From: Streptomyces kurssanovii
GTDB lineage: Bacteria; Actinomycetota; Actinomycetes; Streptomycetales; Streptomycetaceae
Length of the DNA stretch: 64,000 nucleotides
Direction: 5' to 3'
NCBI RefSeq assembly: GCF_014649695.1
Contig: NZ_BMTN01000003.1
Location: 496,001 to 560,000 of the forward strand
The position numbers were made by a program, and so were the translations under genes. The notes beneath the pieces are model-generated. The model saw only the letters and a program-made list of their open reading frames with translations, was not told the DNA's origin and ran no database searches. Positions 17,541 through 26,509 of the stretch are shown here, one piece after another. The first letter of the stretch is position 1, and each line of letters begins with the position of its first letter.

Positions 17541-18674
17541 GTGACCATTCGCAGCGGAGAGCAACTGCCCGGGACGACCTGCCGGAGCGACATCGCGGGC
17601 ACCTGCCTCGACCCCCTCGCGGGCATCCGCGCGCCCGGCGATCCGGACTGCGACGTCTACCTCACCGGCAGCGTCTTCCTCGACATCATCTTCACCGGCC
17701 TCGACTCCGCACCGGTGCGCGGCACCGAGTCATGGGCCCGGGGGATGGGATCCAGCCCCGGCGGCGTCGCGAACATGGCCACCGCACTCGCCCGCCTCGG
17801 GCTGCGCACGTCCCTCGCCGCCGCCTTCGGCGACGACCACTACGGCGAGTACTGCTGGGACGCCCTCGAACAGGGCGAGGGCATCGATCTGAGCCTTTCG
17901 CGCACCGTGCCCGGCTGGCACTCGCCGGTCACCGTCTCCATGGCCTACGAAGGCGAGCGGACCATGGTCACCCACGGCCACGAGGCCCCGCCCTCCGAGT
18001 CGGCCCCCGACTGCCCGCCGCCGGCCCGCGCCGCGGTCGCCGCCCTCACACCGGGCGCCCGCGCGGAGTGGATCGCCCAGGCCGCCGGCAAGGGCACGCG
18101 GATCTTCGCCGACGTCGGCTGGGACGAGTCCGGCCGCTGGGACCCGTACGACCTGGCCGACCTGGAGCACTGCGAGGCGTTCCTGCCCAACGCGGCGGAA
18201 GCGATGCGCTACACCCGCACCGACTGCCCGCGTGCCGCCGCCCGCGCCCTCACCGACCGGGTCCCGCTCGCGGTCGTCACTCTCGGCGCCGAAGGGGCGT
18301 ACGCGGTCGACGGCGCCACCGGCGAGAGCGCCGAGGTCCCGGCCCTCAGCGTGGAGGCCCTGGATCCGACGGGCGCGGGCGACGTGTTCGTGGCCGGATT
18401 CGTCACCGGCACGCTGGCGGGCTGGCCGCTGGCCGACCGCCTCGCCTTCGCCGGCCTGACCGCCGCCCTGTCGGTGCAGGAGTTCGGCGGCTCCCTCTCC
18501 GCGCCCGGCTGGTCCGAGGTCGCCGCCTGGTGGCAGCAGGTGCGGGCCACGCCGGGCCAGCACCCGGCGGCCCTCGGCCGGTACGGCTTCCTGGAGCGGC
18601 TGCTGCCCGCCCCCGCCAGGCCGTGGCCGCTGCGCCGCGCGGTCCCGACGATCGGCTTCGGGCGCTCCGCCTGA
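17541..18674 (+). CDS. PfkB family carbohydrate kinase
   Basis: A 377-residue ribokinase-fold sugar or nucleoside kinase. PfkB signature 1 is seen in SSPGGVANMATALARLGLRT and signature 2 with the catalytic Asp in LDPTGAGDVFVAGFVTG. The N-terminal GSVFLDIIFTGL strand is the substrate-binding beta-lid region. I favour the GTG at 17541, which has GGGAG at 17528-17532; an ATG at 17526 is in frame but lacks a ribosome binding site. The phosphate acceptor cannot be deduced. It is divergent from glucarate dehydratase, which hints at carbohydrate use. Confidence 0.85.
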   Translation: MTIRSGEQLPGTTCRSDIAGTCLDPLAGIRAPGDPDCDVYLTGSVFLDIIFTGLDSAPVRGTESWARGMGSSPGGVANMATALARLGLRTSLAAAFGDDHYGEYCWDALEQGEGIDLSLSRTVPGWHSPVTVSMAYEGERTMVTHGHEAPPSESAPDCPPPARAAVAALTPGARAEWIAQAAGKGTRIFADVGWDESGRWDPYDLADLEHCEAFLPNAAEAMRYTRTDCPRAAARALTDRVPLAVVTLGAEGAYAVDGATGESAEVPALSVEALDPTGAGDVFVAGFVTGTLAGWPLADRLAFAGLTAALSVQEFGGSLSAPGWSEVAAWWQQVRATPGQHPAALGRYGFLERLLPAPARPWPLRRAVPTIGFGRSA

Positions 18675-18852
18675 GTGAGCCCGTCGCGCCCGCTCCGCCG
18701 TGGAAAGCCCCCGACGGGCAGGAAGCGGCGGGGAGCGGCCCCGTAAAAGCCTTCGGCCTTGTCAGCGGCGCGTCGTACCCTTGGTGTTCCAGAGGTTGTC
18801 GAGCAGCGAGAACCCTGCAACGGGAGGTATGTGCAGGCCACAGAGCCGGCCC

Positions 18853-19869
18853 ATGACGCAGACACCGACAGACCAGACCCCCGCGCCGGGCCAGGCGCGA
18901 GCCCACTTCACCGTCCCGGCCAAGCACCCGATGGTGACGGTCCTGGGCTCGGGTGACGCCCTGCTGCGCGTGATCGAGAAGGCCTTCCCGGCGGCCGACA
19001 TCCATGTCCGGGGCAACCAGGTCAGCGCGGTCGGCGACGCGCGGGAAGTCGCTCTGATCCAGCGCCTGTTCGACGAGATGATGCTCGTGCTCCGCACCGG
19101 GCAGCCGATGACGGAGGACGCAGTGGAACGCTCGATCGCCATGCTCAGAGCGGCCGAAGAGGGCACGGGCGCGACCGAGACCCCGGCAGAGGTCCTCACC
19201 CAGAACATCGTCTCGAGCCGCGGCCGCACCATCCGCCCGAAGACGCTGAACCAGAAGCACTACGTCGACGCGATCGACAAGCACACGATCGTGTTCGGCA
19301 TCGGCCCCGCCGGTACCGGCAAGACGTATCTCGCCATGGCCAAGGCCGTCCAGGCGCTGCAGTCCAAGCAGGTCAACCGCATCATCCTGACCCGCCCCGC
19401 GGTCGAGGCAGGCGAGCGTCTCGGATTCCTCCCCGGCACGCTGTACGAGAAGATCGACCCGTACCTGCGGCCGCTGTACGACGCACTGCACGACATGCTC
19501 GACCCCGACTCCATCCCCCGCCTGATGGCGGCGGGCACGATCGAGGTCGCGCCCCTGGCGTACATGCGAGGACGCACGCTCAACGACGCGTTCATCATCC
19601 TGGACGAGGCGCAGAACACGAACCCCGAGCAGATGAAGATGTTCCTCACCAGGCTCGGCTTCGATTCGAAGATCGTGATCACCGGCGACGTCACCCAGAT
19701 CGACCTTCCTGGCGGGACGAAGAGCGGCCTGCGCCAGGTGCAGGACATTCTCGAGGGCGTCCCCGACGTCCACTTCTCGCGGCTCACGTCGCAGGATGTC
19801 GTACGGCACAAGCTGGTCGGCCGTATCGTCGACGCGTACGAGAAGTACGACGGCCAAAACGGGAAGTAG
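18853..19869 (+). CDS. phoH: PhoH family protein (ATPase)
   Basis: A 338-residue cytoplasmic ATPase of the PhoH/PhoH-like family, linked to RNA metabolism through its YbeY neighbour. The P loop is GIGPAGTGKTYLAM (about residues 150-163) and the Walker B region is AFIILDEAQNTNPEQMKMFL, followed by the conserved ITGDVTQIDLP. The start MTQTPT matches homologues, though GGGAGG at 18822 lies closer to an in-frame ATG at 18829. It begins an operon phoH-ybeY-corC-mmcQ with tiny gaps or overlaps. Confidence 0.93.
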   Translation: MTQTPTDQTPAPGQARAHFTVPAKHPMVTVLGSGDALLRVIEKAFPAADIHVRGNQVSAVGDAREVALIQRLFDEMMLVLRTGQPMTEDAVERSIAMLRAAEEGTGATETPAEVLTQNIVSSRGRTIRPKTLNQKHYVDAIDKHTIVFGIGPAGTGKTYLAMAKAVQALQSKQVNRIILTRPAVEAGERLGFLPGTLYEKIDPYLRPLYDALHDMLDPDSIPRLMAAGTIEVAPLAYMRGRTLNDAFIILDEAQNTNPEQMKMFLTRLGFDSKIVITGDVTQIDLPGGTKSGLRQVQDILEGVPDVHFSRLTSQDVVRHKLVGRIVDAYEKYDGQNGK

Positions 19870-19881
19870 TCAACGCGCACC

Positions 19882-20379
19882 ATGTCGATCGACGTCAACA
19901 ACGAGTCCGGAACCGAGGTCGACGAGCAGGCGATCCTCGACATCGCCCGCTACGCCCTCGCGCGGATGCGTATCCACCCGCTCTCCGAGCTCTCGGTGAT
20001 CGTCGTGGACGCCGAAGCCATGGAGCAGTTGCACATCCAGTGGATGGACCTGCCGGGTCCGACCGATGTGATGTCCTTCCCGATGGACGAGCTCCGGCCG
20101 CCGGCCAAGGACGACGAGGAGCCCCCGCAGGGCCTCCTCGGCGACATCGTGCTCTGCCCCGAGGTGGCCAAGAAGCAGGGCGAAGAGGCGCCGACGCAGC
20201 ACTCCATGGACGAGGAGCTCCAGCTCCTGACCGTCCACGGGGTGCTGCACCTGCTCGGCTACGACCACGAGGAGCCCGACGAGAAGGCCGAGATGTTCGG
20301 TCTCCAGGCCGCGATCGTCGACGGCTGGCGGACGGAGAAGGGCCATACCGGCCCCTCCCCTGCGCCGACCGTCTCATGA
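19882..20379 (+). CDS. ybeY: rRNA maturation RNase YbeY
   Basis: A 165-residue zinc-dependent endoribonuclease involved in 16S rRNA 3' maturation and ribosome quality control. The zinc motif [11 protein letters not shown] (about residues 114-124) is intact, and the preceding [10 protein letters not shown] and [12 protein letters not shown] segments are standard. It starts 12 nt after phoH and its stop overlaps the start of the next gene by ATGA, so translation is coupled. Confidence 0.96.
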   Translation: MSIDVNNESGTEVDEQAILDIARYALARMRIHPLSELSVIVVDAEAMEQLHIQWMDLPGPTDVMSFPMDELRPPAKDDEEPPQGLLGDIVLCPEVAKKQGEEAPTQHSMDEELQLLTVHGVLHLLGYDHEEPDEKAEMFGLQAAIVDGWRTEKGHTGPSPAPTVS

Positions 20380-21680
20380 CCGGCCAACTGCTCGCCGGCG
20401 CGGTCGCGCTGGTCGTCGTGGCCTGGCTCGCCGCATGCGCCGAGGCAGGCATCGCCCGCGTCTCCAGCTTCCGCGCCGCCGAGGCCGTCCGGTCCGGACG
20501 GCGCGGAGCGGACAAGCTCGAACAGGTCGCCGCGGACCCCACCCGCTATCTCAACGTCGCCCTGCTGGTGCGGGTGGCGTGCGAGATGGCGGCCGGGGTG
20601 CTCGTCACCTACGTGTGCCTCGAGGAGTTCGCCGAGACCTGGTCGGCACTGCTCGTCGCCATCGCCGTGATGGTGCTCGTGAGCTATGTCGCCGTCGGGG
20701 TCTCCCCGCGCACCATCGGCCGTCAGCACCCGCTCAACACGGCCACCGCGGCGGCGTACGTGCTGCTGCCGCTGGCCCGGGTGATGGGCCCGGTACCGCA
20801 GCTGCTGATCCTCATCGGCAACGCCCTGACCCCCGGAAAGGGCTTCCGTAAGGGGCCGTTCGCGTCCGAGGCCGAGCTGCGGGCGATGGTCGACCTGGCG
20901 GAGCAGGAGTCGCTGATCGAGGACGACGAGCGCCGGATGGTGCACTCCGTCTTCGAACTCGGCGACACCCTGGTGCGCGAGGTGATGGTGCCGCGCACCG
21001 ACCTCGTCTCCATCGAGCGCTACAAGACCGTCCGCCAGGCGCTGACGCTGGCGCTGCGTTCCGGCTTCTCCCGCATCCCCGTCACCGGGGAGAACGAGGA
21101 CGACATCGTCGGTGTCGTGTACCTCAAGGATCTGGTCCGCAAGACACACATCAACCGCGACGCGGAGGCGGACGTCGTCTCCACGACGATGCGGCCAGCG
21201 GTGTTCGTGCCCGACACCAAGAACGCCGGAGACCTGCTCCGCGAGATGCAGCAGAAGCGCAACCACGTCGCCGTCGTCATCGACGAGTACGGCGGCACGG
21301 CGGGCATCGTCACCATCGAGGACATCCTCGAGGAGATCGTCGGCGAGATCACCGACGAGTACGACCGAGAGCTGCCGCCCGTCGAGGAGCTCGGCGACGG
21401 CTGCTTCCGGGTCACGGCCCGCCTCGACATCGGCGACCTCGGCGAGCTGTACGGCCTCGGGGCCGACGAGCTCGACGACGAGGACGTGGAGACGGTCGGC
21501 GGCCTGCTGGCCAAGGCGCTCGGCCGGGTCCCGATCGCCGGCGCCAAGGCGGTCGTGGACCTGCCGGACGGCCGCGCCCTGCGGCTGACCGCGGAGTCCC
21601 CGGCCGGCCGCCGGAACAAGATCGTGACGGTGCTTTCCGAGCCGGTGGAACAGGTGACCGAGGAGCGGATGACCGGGTGA
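20376..21680 (+). CDS. Hemolysin/CorC-type CBS domain membrane protein (CNNM family)
   Basis: A 434-residue membrane protein of the HlyC/CorC (CNNM-like) family, associated with magnesium or cobalt transport. The N-terminal half has three to four hydrophobic segments ([38 protein letters not shown], a third near LLPLARVM). A CBS pair follows ([35 protein letters not shown]) and a C-terminal transporter-associated domain ([13 protein letters not shown]). It overlaps ybeY by 4 nt and the mmcQ-type gene by 4 nt. The order matches the phoH-ybeY-corC cluster of other actinobacteria. Confidence 0.92.
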   Translation: MTGQLLAGAVALVVVAWLAACAEAGIARVSSFRAAEAVRSGRRGADKLEQVAADPTRYLNVALLVRVACEMAAGVLVTYVCLEEFAETWSALLVAIAVMVLVSYVAVGVSPRTIGRQHPLNTATAAAYVLLPLARVMGPVPQLLILIGNALTPGKGFRKGPFASEAELRAMVDLAEQESLIEDDERRMVHSVFELGDTLVREVMVPRTDLVSIERYKTVRQALTLALRSGFSRIPVTGENEDDIVGVVYLKDLVRKTHINRDAEADVVSTTMRPAVFVPDTKNAGDLLREMQQKRNHVAVVIDEYGGTAGIVTIEDILEEIVGEITDEYDRELPPVEELGDGCFRVTARLDIGDLGELYGLGADELDDEDVETVGGLLAKALGRVPIAGAKAVVDLPDGRALRLTAESPAGRRNKIVTVLSEPVEQVTEERMTG

Positions 21681-22033
21681 AGGCACAGCAGCTGAGGGCG
21701 TTCTGCCTCGAGTTCAACGCCGCGGTGGAGGAGTTCCCCTTCGGGCCGGAGACGTCGGTCTTCAAGGTCCTGGGCAAGATGTTCGCCCTCAGCGCGCTGG
21801 ACGCCGCGCCGCTCACGGTCAACCTCAAGTGCGACCCGGACCTCGCGGTCCGGCTGCGCGCGGACCACCCGGGCGTGATCGTGCCGGGCTGGCACATGAA
21901 CAAGCGCCACTGGAACACGGTGACGGTGGGCCGCCTGCCGGACCGGCTGGTCCGGGAGCTGGTGGAGGACTCGTACGACCTGGTGGTGGCGGGGCTGCCA
22001 CGGGCGGAACGCTTGCGGCTGGACCGGGGGTAG
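21677..22033 (+). CDS. MmcQ/YjbR family protein
   Basis: A 118-residue protein of the MmcQ/YjbR family (CyaY-like fold), sometimes described as DNA-binding. The family pattern is seen in FPFGPETSVFKVLGKMFAL at the N-terminus and HMNKRHWNTVTVG in the C-terminal half. The GTG start overlaps the corC-type stop. It is the last gene of the operon before the dispersed repeat at 22.1 kb. Confidence 0.88.
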   Translation: MKAQQLRAFCLEFNAAVEEFPFGPETSVFKVLGKMFALSALDAAPLTVNLKCDPDLAVRLRADHPGVIVPGWHMNKRHWNTVTVGRLPDRLVRELVEDSYDLVVAGLPRAERLRLDRG

Positions 22034-22070
22034 GGGGTCCGGTCCGCGTAGCCGCTGCGCGGGGCCGTTT

Positions 22071-22287
22071 CCCCACCCCGCCCCTTCCCGAACCGGGGCA
22101 AGCCCCGGGCCCCGCACCGCCCTGCGGGCGGCGTACCGCGCTTCGCGCGGTGCCCTCAAACGCCGGGCGGGCTGACAAAGTCAGCCCCGCTGGGGGCACC
22201 TCCCACGGCCGCCAGGCCGTAGGGGGAGATTGAGGCGCGGGGGTCCGGGGGCGGAGCCCCCGGTTTCGGGAAGGGGCGGGTAGGGGA
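22071..22287. repeat. Dispersed palindromic intergenic repeat, copy A
   Basis: The element is bounded by inverted arms: CCCCACCCCGCCCCTTCCCG (22071-22090) and, inverted, CGGGAAGGGGCGGGTAGGGG (right end to 22287). It contains internal hairpins CCGGGGGC-GGA-GCCCCCGG and ACGGCC-GCCA-GGCCGT. Its right half is the reverse complement of the left half of copy C at 61 kb. It fills the gap between convergent mmcQ-type and MFS genes, where it could also terminate transcription. Confidence 0.85.
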
Positions 22288-22305
22288 CAAGCCCGCCGCA
22301 GGCGG

Positions 22306-23706
22306 TCAGGCGCGCACGCGCCGCAACGCCACCCCCACCACGACCGCCGTCCCCACCACAACCACCGCGTCGATCGCCAGCACCATCCGGATCCCTTCGA
22401 ACAGCGACTCCCGCGTCGTCGCCAGGACGCCCAGCAGCGGGATGCCCACCGTGAGGCCCACCTGCTGCGTCGTGGTGACGAGGCCCGTCGCCAGGCCCTG
22501 TTCGCCGTCCGGGACGCCGGACGTCACGGTCAGGCCGTAGGAGATGATCGCCCCCAGGTGGCACATGCTCGCCAGCGAGACGCCCACCGTCGCGAGCAGC
22601 GCGCCCGACTGGGAGCCGAGGCCCAGCAGGGCGGCGACGAAGAGGCCCTGGCCGGCGAGGGAGAACACCAGGACGCGCGGCGCGCCGAAGCGTCCGATGA
22701 CCCTCGGGGCGAACGTGCCCGCGATCACGGACAGGACGCCCTGCACACCGAAGACCAGGCCGGTGACGTAGGCCGGGAGGCCCAGCGTCTCCTGGAGGTA
22801 CAGCGTGAGGACGAACACGACCGTGCTCATCATCGAGAACGTGACGAGGCCGCCGAGGTTGCCGAACGCCACCGTCCGCCGGCGCAGCATCGGCAGCGAG
22901 ACCAGCGGGGCCGGACTGCGGGTCTCCACGACCGCGAAGGCGGTCAGCAGCGCGACGCCGGCGACGAGCGTGACGAGCACATCCGCGCCGCCGAAGCCCC
23001 GGTCGGCCGCCGTGGACAGGGCGTAGATCACGGCGAGGAGGCCACCGGTGACGGTGACCGCGCCGGGCACGTCGAGCCTCGGCCGCAGCGGCGTACGGGA
23101 CTCGGTCAGCAGGCCGGGCGCGAGCGGCAGCACGACCAGGGTGAACAGGGCCAGCAGGCCCATGGTCGAGCGCCATCCCAGGGTGTCCGTCATGACCCCG
23201 CCGAGGAGCATGCCGACGGTGAAGCCGAGCGACAGAAGCGTGCCGCTGATGCCCAGCGCCCGTTCACGCCGCGGCCCTTCGGGGAAGGTGGTGGTGATCA
23301 GCGACATGCCGGTGGGCACGATGACGGCGGCGCCGAGTCCCTGGAGCGCCCGGCCGGCGAGGAACGACGCAGGGTCCCAGGCGAACGTCGCGAGCAGCGA
23401 CGCCGCGCCGAAGACGGCCAGCCCGGCGAGGAACAGCCTGCGCCGCCCGTAGAGGTCGGCGATGCGCCCGAAGAGCAGCAGGAAGCCGCCGGACGGCAGG
23501 GCGAACGCGGTGACCGCCCACTGGAGCGAGGACGGGCCGAGCCCGAGGTCCCGGCCCAGTTCGGGCAGGGCGACGTTCAGGACGGAGAAGTCGAGCGCGA
23601 CCATGAACTGAGCGGCGCACAGCACGAACAGGACCAGCCGTGCGCGCCGGTCGAGCCGGGGAGGCGTCGTGCCCTCGGGGGAGGGGAGGGTGGTGTCGGT
23701 AGCCAT
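22306..23706 (-). CDS. MFS transporter, DHA2-type (14 TM) drug exporter
   Basis: A 466-residue proton-driven exporter of the EmrB/QacA branch. About 14 hydrophobic segments can be counted. The loop 2-3 motif GRIADLYGRRRLFLAG and the motif C-like GFTVGMLLGGVMTDTLGW are typical for drug:H+ antiporters. The substrate is unknown. It is divergent from an XRE-family regulator with a 90-bp gap, suggesting that the regulator controls the pump. This pair sits between the corC operon and era, where other actinobacteria lack it. Confidence 0.88.
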   Translation of the reverse strand: MATDTTLPSPEGTTPPRLDRRARLVLFVLCAAQFMVALDFSVLNVALPELGRDLGLGPSSLQWAVTAFALPSGGFLLLFGRIADLYGRRRLFLAGLAVFGAASLLATFAWDPASFLAGRALQGLGAAVIVPTGMSLITTTFPEGPRRERALGISGTLLSLGFTVGMLLGGVMTDTLGWRSTMGLLALFTLVVLPLAPGLLTESRTPLRPRLDVPGAVTVTGGLLAVIYALSTAADRGFGGADVLVTLVAGVALLTAFAVVETRSPAPLVSLPMLRRRTVAFGNLGGLVTFSMMSTVVFVLTLYLQETLGLPAYVTGLVFGVQGVLSVIAGTFAPRVIGRFGAPRVLVFSLAGQGLFVAALLGLGSQSGALLATVGVSLASMCHLGAIISYGLTVTSGVPDGEQGLATGLVTTTQQVGLTVGIPLLGVLATTRESLFEGIRMVLAIDAVVVVGTAVVVGVALRRVRA

Positions 23707-23796
23707 GCCGGTGACCCTCCGGCCGCCCGGCCGGCCGTGGGGAGCGGGAACTTATCCTGTTGGCCGCACCACCAGGCATACGGACAGGGGGAGTAC

Positions 23797-24690
23797 GTGG
23801 CCACGTCGACCGGACACGACGCGAAGAAGGCGCACCGGCTGCGCGAGTTGCGGGAGTTCCTGATGAGCCGGCGCGCCCGGATCACGCCGGCGGAGGCGGG
23901 CCTGCCGGACGGCGGCGCCCGTCGCCGCACGCCGGGTCTGCGCCGGGAGGAGGTCGCCGTCCTCGCGGGCGTCGGCGTCTCCTGGTACCAGTGGCTGGAG
24001 CAGGGACGTGACATCACCGTCTCGCCGCAGGTCCTGGACGCGGTGGGCCGGGTGCTCCGGCTGAGCAGCGCCGAGCGCCGCCATCTGTACGTCCTCGCGG
24101 GTCTCAATCCGCCGCAGCCCCGGACCGATCCGGGCGACCGCGACATGTGCGCCGGACTGCGGCGGCTGATCGACGCGTGGATGCCGTACCCGGCGCACAT
24201 CATGGACGTTTACTGGAACACCGTGATGTACAACGACGCGGCGGCCGCGGTCCTCGGCATGCGGCCCGGCATCGTGCAGAACTGTCTGATCGCGTACTTC
24301 ACGGACCCCGTCTACCGTGCCCGCAGCTCCGGTTGGGCGGAGAACGCGCCGCAGGTCGTCGCGCAGTTCCGTGCCGCGTGCTCGGAGGGGCCGGACGACG
24401 AGGGGTTCCGGACGGTGGTCGCGGAGGCCAGGGCGGCGAGCCCCGAGTTCGCCGAACTGTGGGAGCGCCGGGACGTCGCGCCCGGAGGGCAGATCCGCAA
24501 GGAGATGCAGCATCCGCTGGTGGGCCGACTGGTCGTGGAGTCGACCCAGTTGAGGGTGCCGGCCCGGCCGGATCTGGTGATCGTGATGCACACCCCGGTG
24601 CCCGACGCGGCGACGGACACGGCGGCGAAGCTCCAGTGGCTCGCGAGCCCCGAGGGCCGGCGCGGGTCGATGTATCCCGTGGCGGGCTGA
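23797..24690 (+). CDS. XRE family regulator with MmyB-like ligand-binding domain
   Basis: A 297-residue regulator. The N-terminal HTH is RRRTPGLRREEVAVLAGVGV with SWYQWLEQGRDITVS (about residues 45-80). The C-terminal 180 residues match the MmyB-like domain (PAHIMDVYWNTVMYNDAA, AYFTDPVYRARSSGWAE, SPEFAELWERRDV), which in homologues binds hydrophobic ligands. The GTG at 23797 has AGGGGGAG 4-11 nt upstream. Divergence from the MFS exporter suggests ligand-dependent control of that pump. Confidence 0.88.
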   Translation: MATSTGHDAKKAHRLRELREFLMSRRARITPAEAGLPDGGARRRTPGLRREEVAVLAGVGVSWYQWLEQGRDITVSPQVLDAVGRVLRLSSAERRHLYVLAGLNPPQPRTDPGDRDMCAGLRRLIDAWMPYPAHIMDVYWNTVMYNDAAAAVLGMRPGIVQNCLIAYFTDPVYRARSSGWAENAPQVVAQFRAACSEGPDDEGFRTVVAEARAASPEFAELWERRDVAPGGQIRKEMQHPLVGRLVVESTQLRVPARPDLVIVMHTPVPDAATDTAAKLQWLASPEGRRGSMYPVAG

Positions 24691-24716
24691 CGCCGGGGCC
24701 GATCTATGCTCGGGGC

Positions 24717-25070
24717 ATGACGCAGAGCTCCGACCTCGGCCCCGAGGACCGCAAGATCATCACGCTGGCGCGCAGCGCCCGGGCCCGTAACGGTGTGCCC
24801 GAGGGCGCGGCCGTCCGCGACGAGACCGGCCGTACCTACGTCGCCGGGACGGTGGCTCTCGACTCGCTGAAGCTGAGCGCGCTGCAGACCGCCGTGGCCA
24901 TGGCCGTGGCCAGCGGCGCCACGTCGCTGGAGGCCGCCGCGGTGGTCTCCGACGCCGACGCCGCCTCCGACGAGGACCGGGCGGCGGTACGGGACCTGGG
25001 CGGCGCGGGGACTCCGGTGCTGCTCGCGGGCCCGGACGGCGAACTGAAGGCCGCGGTCACCGCGGGCTGA
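24717..25070 (+). CDS. Cytidine deaminase-like protein lacking the catalytic motif
   Basis: A 117-residue protein with the length and position of the cytidine deaminase-like gene found before era in actinobacteria. The fold pattern RSARARNGVPEGAAVRDETG then a helix is retained, but the zinc-binding CAE/HAE motif is replaced (KLSALQTAVAMAVASG) and no PCxxC motif exists, so it is unlikely to deaminate anything. TATGCT (24705-24710) lies 6 nt before the ATG, pointing to a leaderless transcript. A role next to Era is unknown. Confidence 0.75.
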   Translation: MTQSSDLGPEDRKIITLARSARARNGVPEGAAVRDETGRTYVAGTVALDSLKLSALQTAVAMAVASGATSLEAAAVVSDADAASDEDRAAVRDLGGAGTPVLLAGPDGELKAAVTAG

Positions 25071-25186
25071 AGTACCCGCGCCCGCGCCCCAAGCGGCGGC
25101 CTTCGCGGCCGGCCGGGCGGGGCCGGGATGCGCCGGGCGCGGGCGTGCGTGACCGAGGGCCCGTGACATCAGGGACAATGGGCGCC

Positions 25187-26128
25187 ATGAGCGCTCGTAC
25201 CCAGTCTTCCGAAGCCCCCCATCGGGCCGGCTTCGCCTGCTTCGTCGGCCGCCCCAACGCGGGCAAGTCCACTCTCACGAACGCTCTCGTCGGCCAGAAG
25301 GTGGCGATCACCTCCACGCGGCCGCAGACGACCCGGCACACGGTGCGCGGCATCGTGCACCGGCCGGAGGCGCAGCTGATCCTGGTGGACACCCCGGGGC
25401 TGCACAAGCCGCGGACCCTGCTCGGTGAGCGGCTGAACGACATCGTGCGCACCACCTGGGCCGAGGTCGACGTGATCGGCTTCTGTCTGCCCGCCGACCA
25501 GAAGCTGGGCCCCGGCGACCGGTTCATCGCCAAGGAGCTCGCCGGGATCAAGAAGACCCCGAAGGTCGCCATCATCACCAAGACCGACCTCGTCGACTCC
25601 AAGACACTGGCCGAGCAGCTCATCGCCGTCGACAGGCTCGGCAAGGAGCTCGGGATCGAGTGGGCCGAGATCGTGCCGGTCTCCGCGGTGGGCGACACGC
25701 AGGTGCAGCTGGTGGCGGACCTGCTGATCCCCCTGCTGCCGGAGAGCCCCCCGCTCTACCCGGAGGGCGACCTCACGGACGAGCCCGAGCAGGTCATGGT
25801 CGCGGAGCTGATCCGCGAGGCCGCACTCGAGGGCGTACGGGACGAGCTCCCGCACTCGATCGCGGTGGTCGTCGAGGAGATGCTGCCGCGCGAGGACCGC
25901 CCGGCGGACCGCCCGCTGCTGGACATCCACGCCAACGTCTACATCGAGCGCCCCAGCCAGAAGGGCATCATCATCGGCCCGAAGGGCAAGCGCCTGAAGG
26001 AGGTCGGCACGAAGTCCCGGAAGCACATCGAGGCGCTGCTCGGTACGCCGGTCTTCCTCGACCTCCATGTGAAGGTGGCGAAGGACTGGCAGCGCGACCC
26101 CAAGCAGCTGCGCAAGCTCGGCTTCTGA
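25187..26128 (+). CDS. era: GTPase Era
   Basis: A 313-residue GTPase that binds the 3' end of 16S rRNA during 30S assembly. G motifs: GRPNAGKST (G1), TTRHTVRG (G2), DTPGLHKP (G3) and TKTD (G4); a C-terminal KH domain has IIGPKGKRLKEVGTKSRKHI. The frame is open to 25145, but GACAAT (25174-25179) is 7 nt before the ATG at 25187, so this is the probable leaderless start. Era works in the same pathway as YbeY, encoded 5 kb upstream. Confidence 0.96.
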   Translation: MSARTQSSEAPHRAGFACFVGRPNAGKSTLTNALVGQKVAITSTRPQTTRHTVRGIVHRPEAQLILVDTPGLHKPRTLLGERLNDIVRTTWAEVDVIGFCLPADQKLGPGDRFIAKELAGIKKTPKVAIITKTDLVDSKTLAEQLIAVDRLGKELGIEWAEIVPVSAVGDTQVQLVADLLIPLLPESPPLYPEGDLTDEPEQVMVAELIREAALEGVRDELPHSIAVVVEEMLPREDRPADRPLLDIHANVYIERPSQKGIIIGPKGKRLKEVGTKSRKHIEALLGTPVFLDLHVKVAKDWQRDPKQLRKLGF

Positions 26129-26132
26129 CCGC

Positions 26133-26172
26133 GGGGCCGGGGCGGCGGCGAGACGCTCCGCCGGACGGCCCC
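26133..26172. terminator. Bidirectional terminator after era
   Basis: GGGGCCG pairs with CGGCCCC, enclosing a second stem GGCGG/CCGCC, 4 nt after the era stop and 1 nt from the stop of the convergent inhibitor gene. Confidence 0.65.
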
Positions 26173-26173
26173 G

Positions 26174-26440
26174 TCAGGAACCTTCCTTGAGCACCAGCGA
26201 GATCAGCTGCCGCTGGGCGTCGGTCAGCCGGGGATCGGAGCAGTAGACCGTGCGCCCGTCGACCGTGAGCTGGTAACTGAACCCGTCGGGGACGCCGATG
26301 GGCGGGGTGTCGCGGGCCTCGGACACCGCCTGTGCGGCGAGGGCATGCACGTCGCCGGCATCGGCCCGGTCCGAGGTGTCGACCTCGGCGAGGCGCTCGA
26401 TCCCGGCGAAGCCTCCTGTACGCCTTACCTGGATACGCAT
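26174..26440 (-). CDS. Emfourin-like protealysin inhibitor
   Basis: An 88-residue protein matching the emfourin family, small inhibitors of M4 metalloproteases. It begins MRIQVRRTGGFAGIERLAEV and ends in SDPRLTDAQRQLISLVLKEG, with the compact fold region GFSYQLTVDGRTVYC between. It is directly downstream (69 nt) of the M4 protease on the same strand, the known protealysin-emfourin gene pairing. TACAAC lies 7 nt before the ATG on the minus strand, so it may also have its own leaderless promoter. It has no signal peptide and is probably cytoplasmic. Confidence 0.82.
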   Translation of the reverse strand: MRIQVRRTGGFAGIERLAEVDTSDRADAGDVHALAAQAVSEARDTPPIGVPDGFSYQLTVDGRTVYCSDPRLTDAQRQLISLVLKEGS

Positions 26441-26509
26441 GGTTCCCGTTGTAGTACGGAACGGGGCCGGGCGACAGTCGGGCCGCCCGGCCAGCGGTGG
26501 ACCCGGCCG

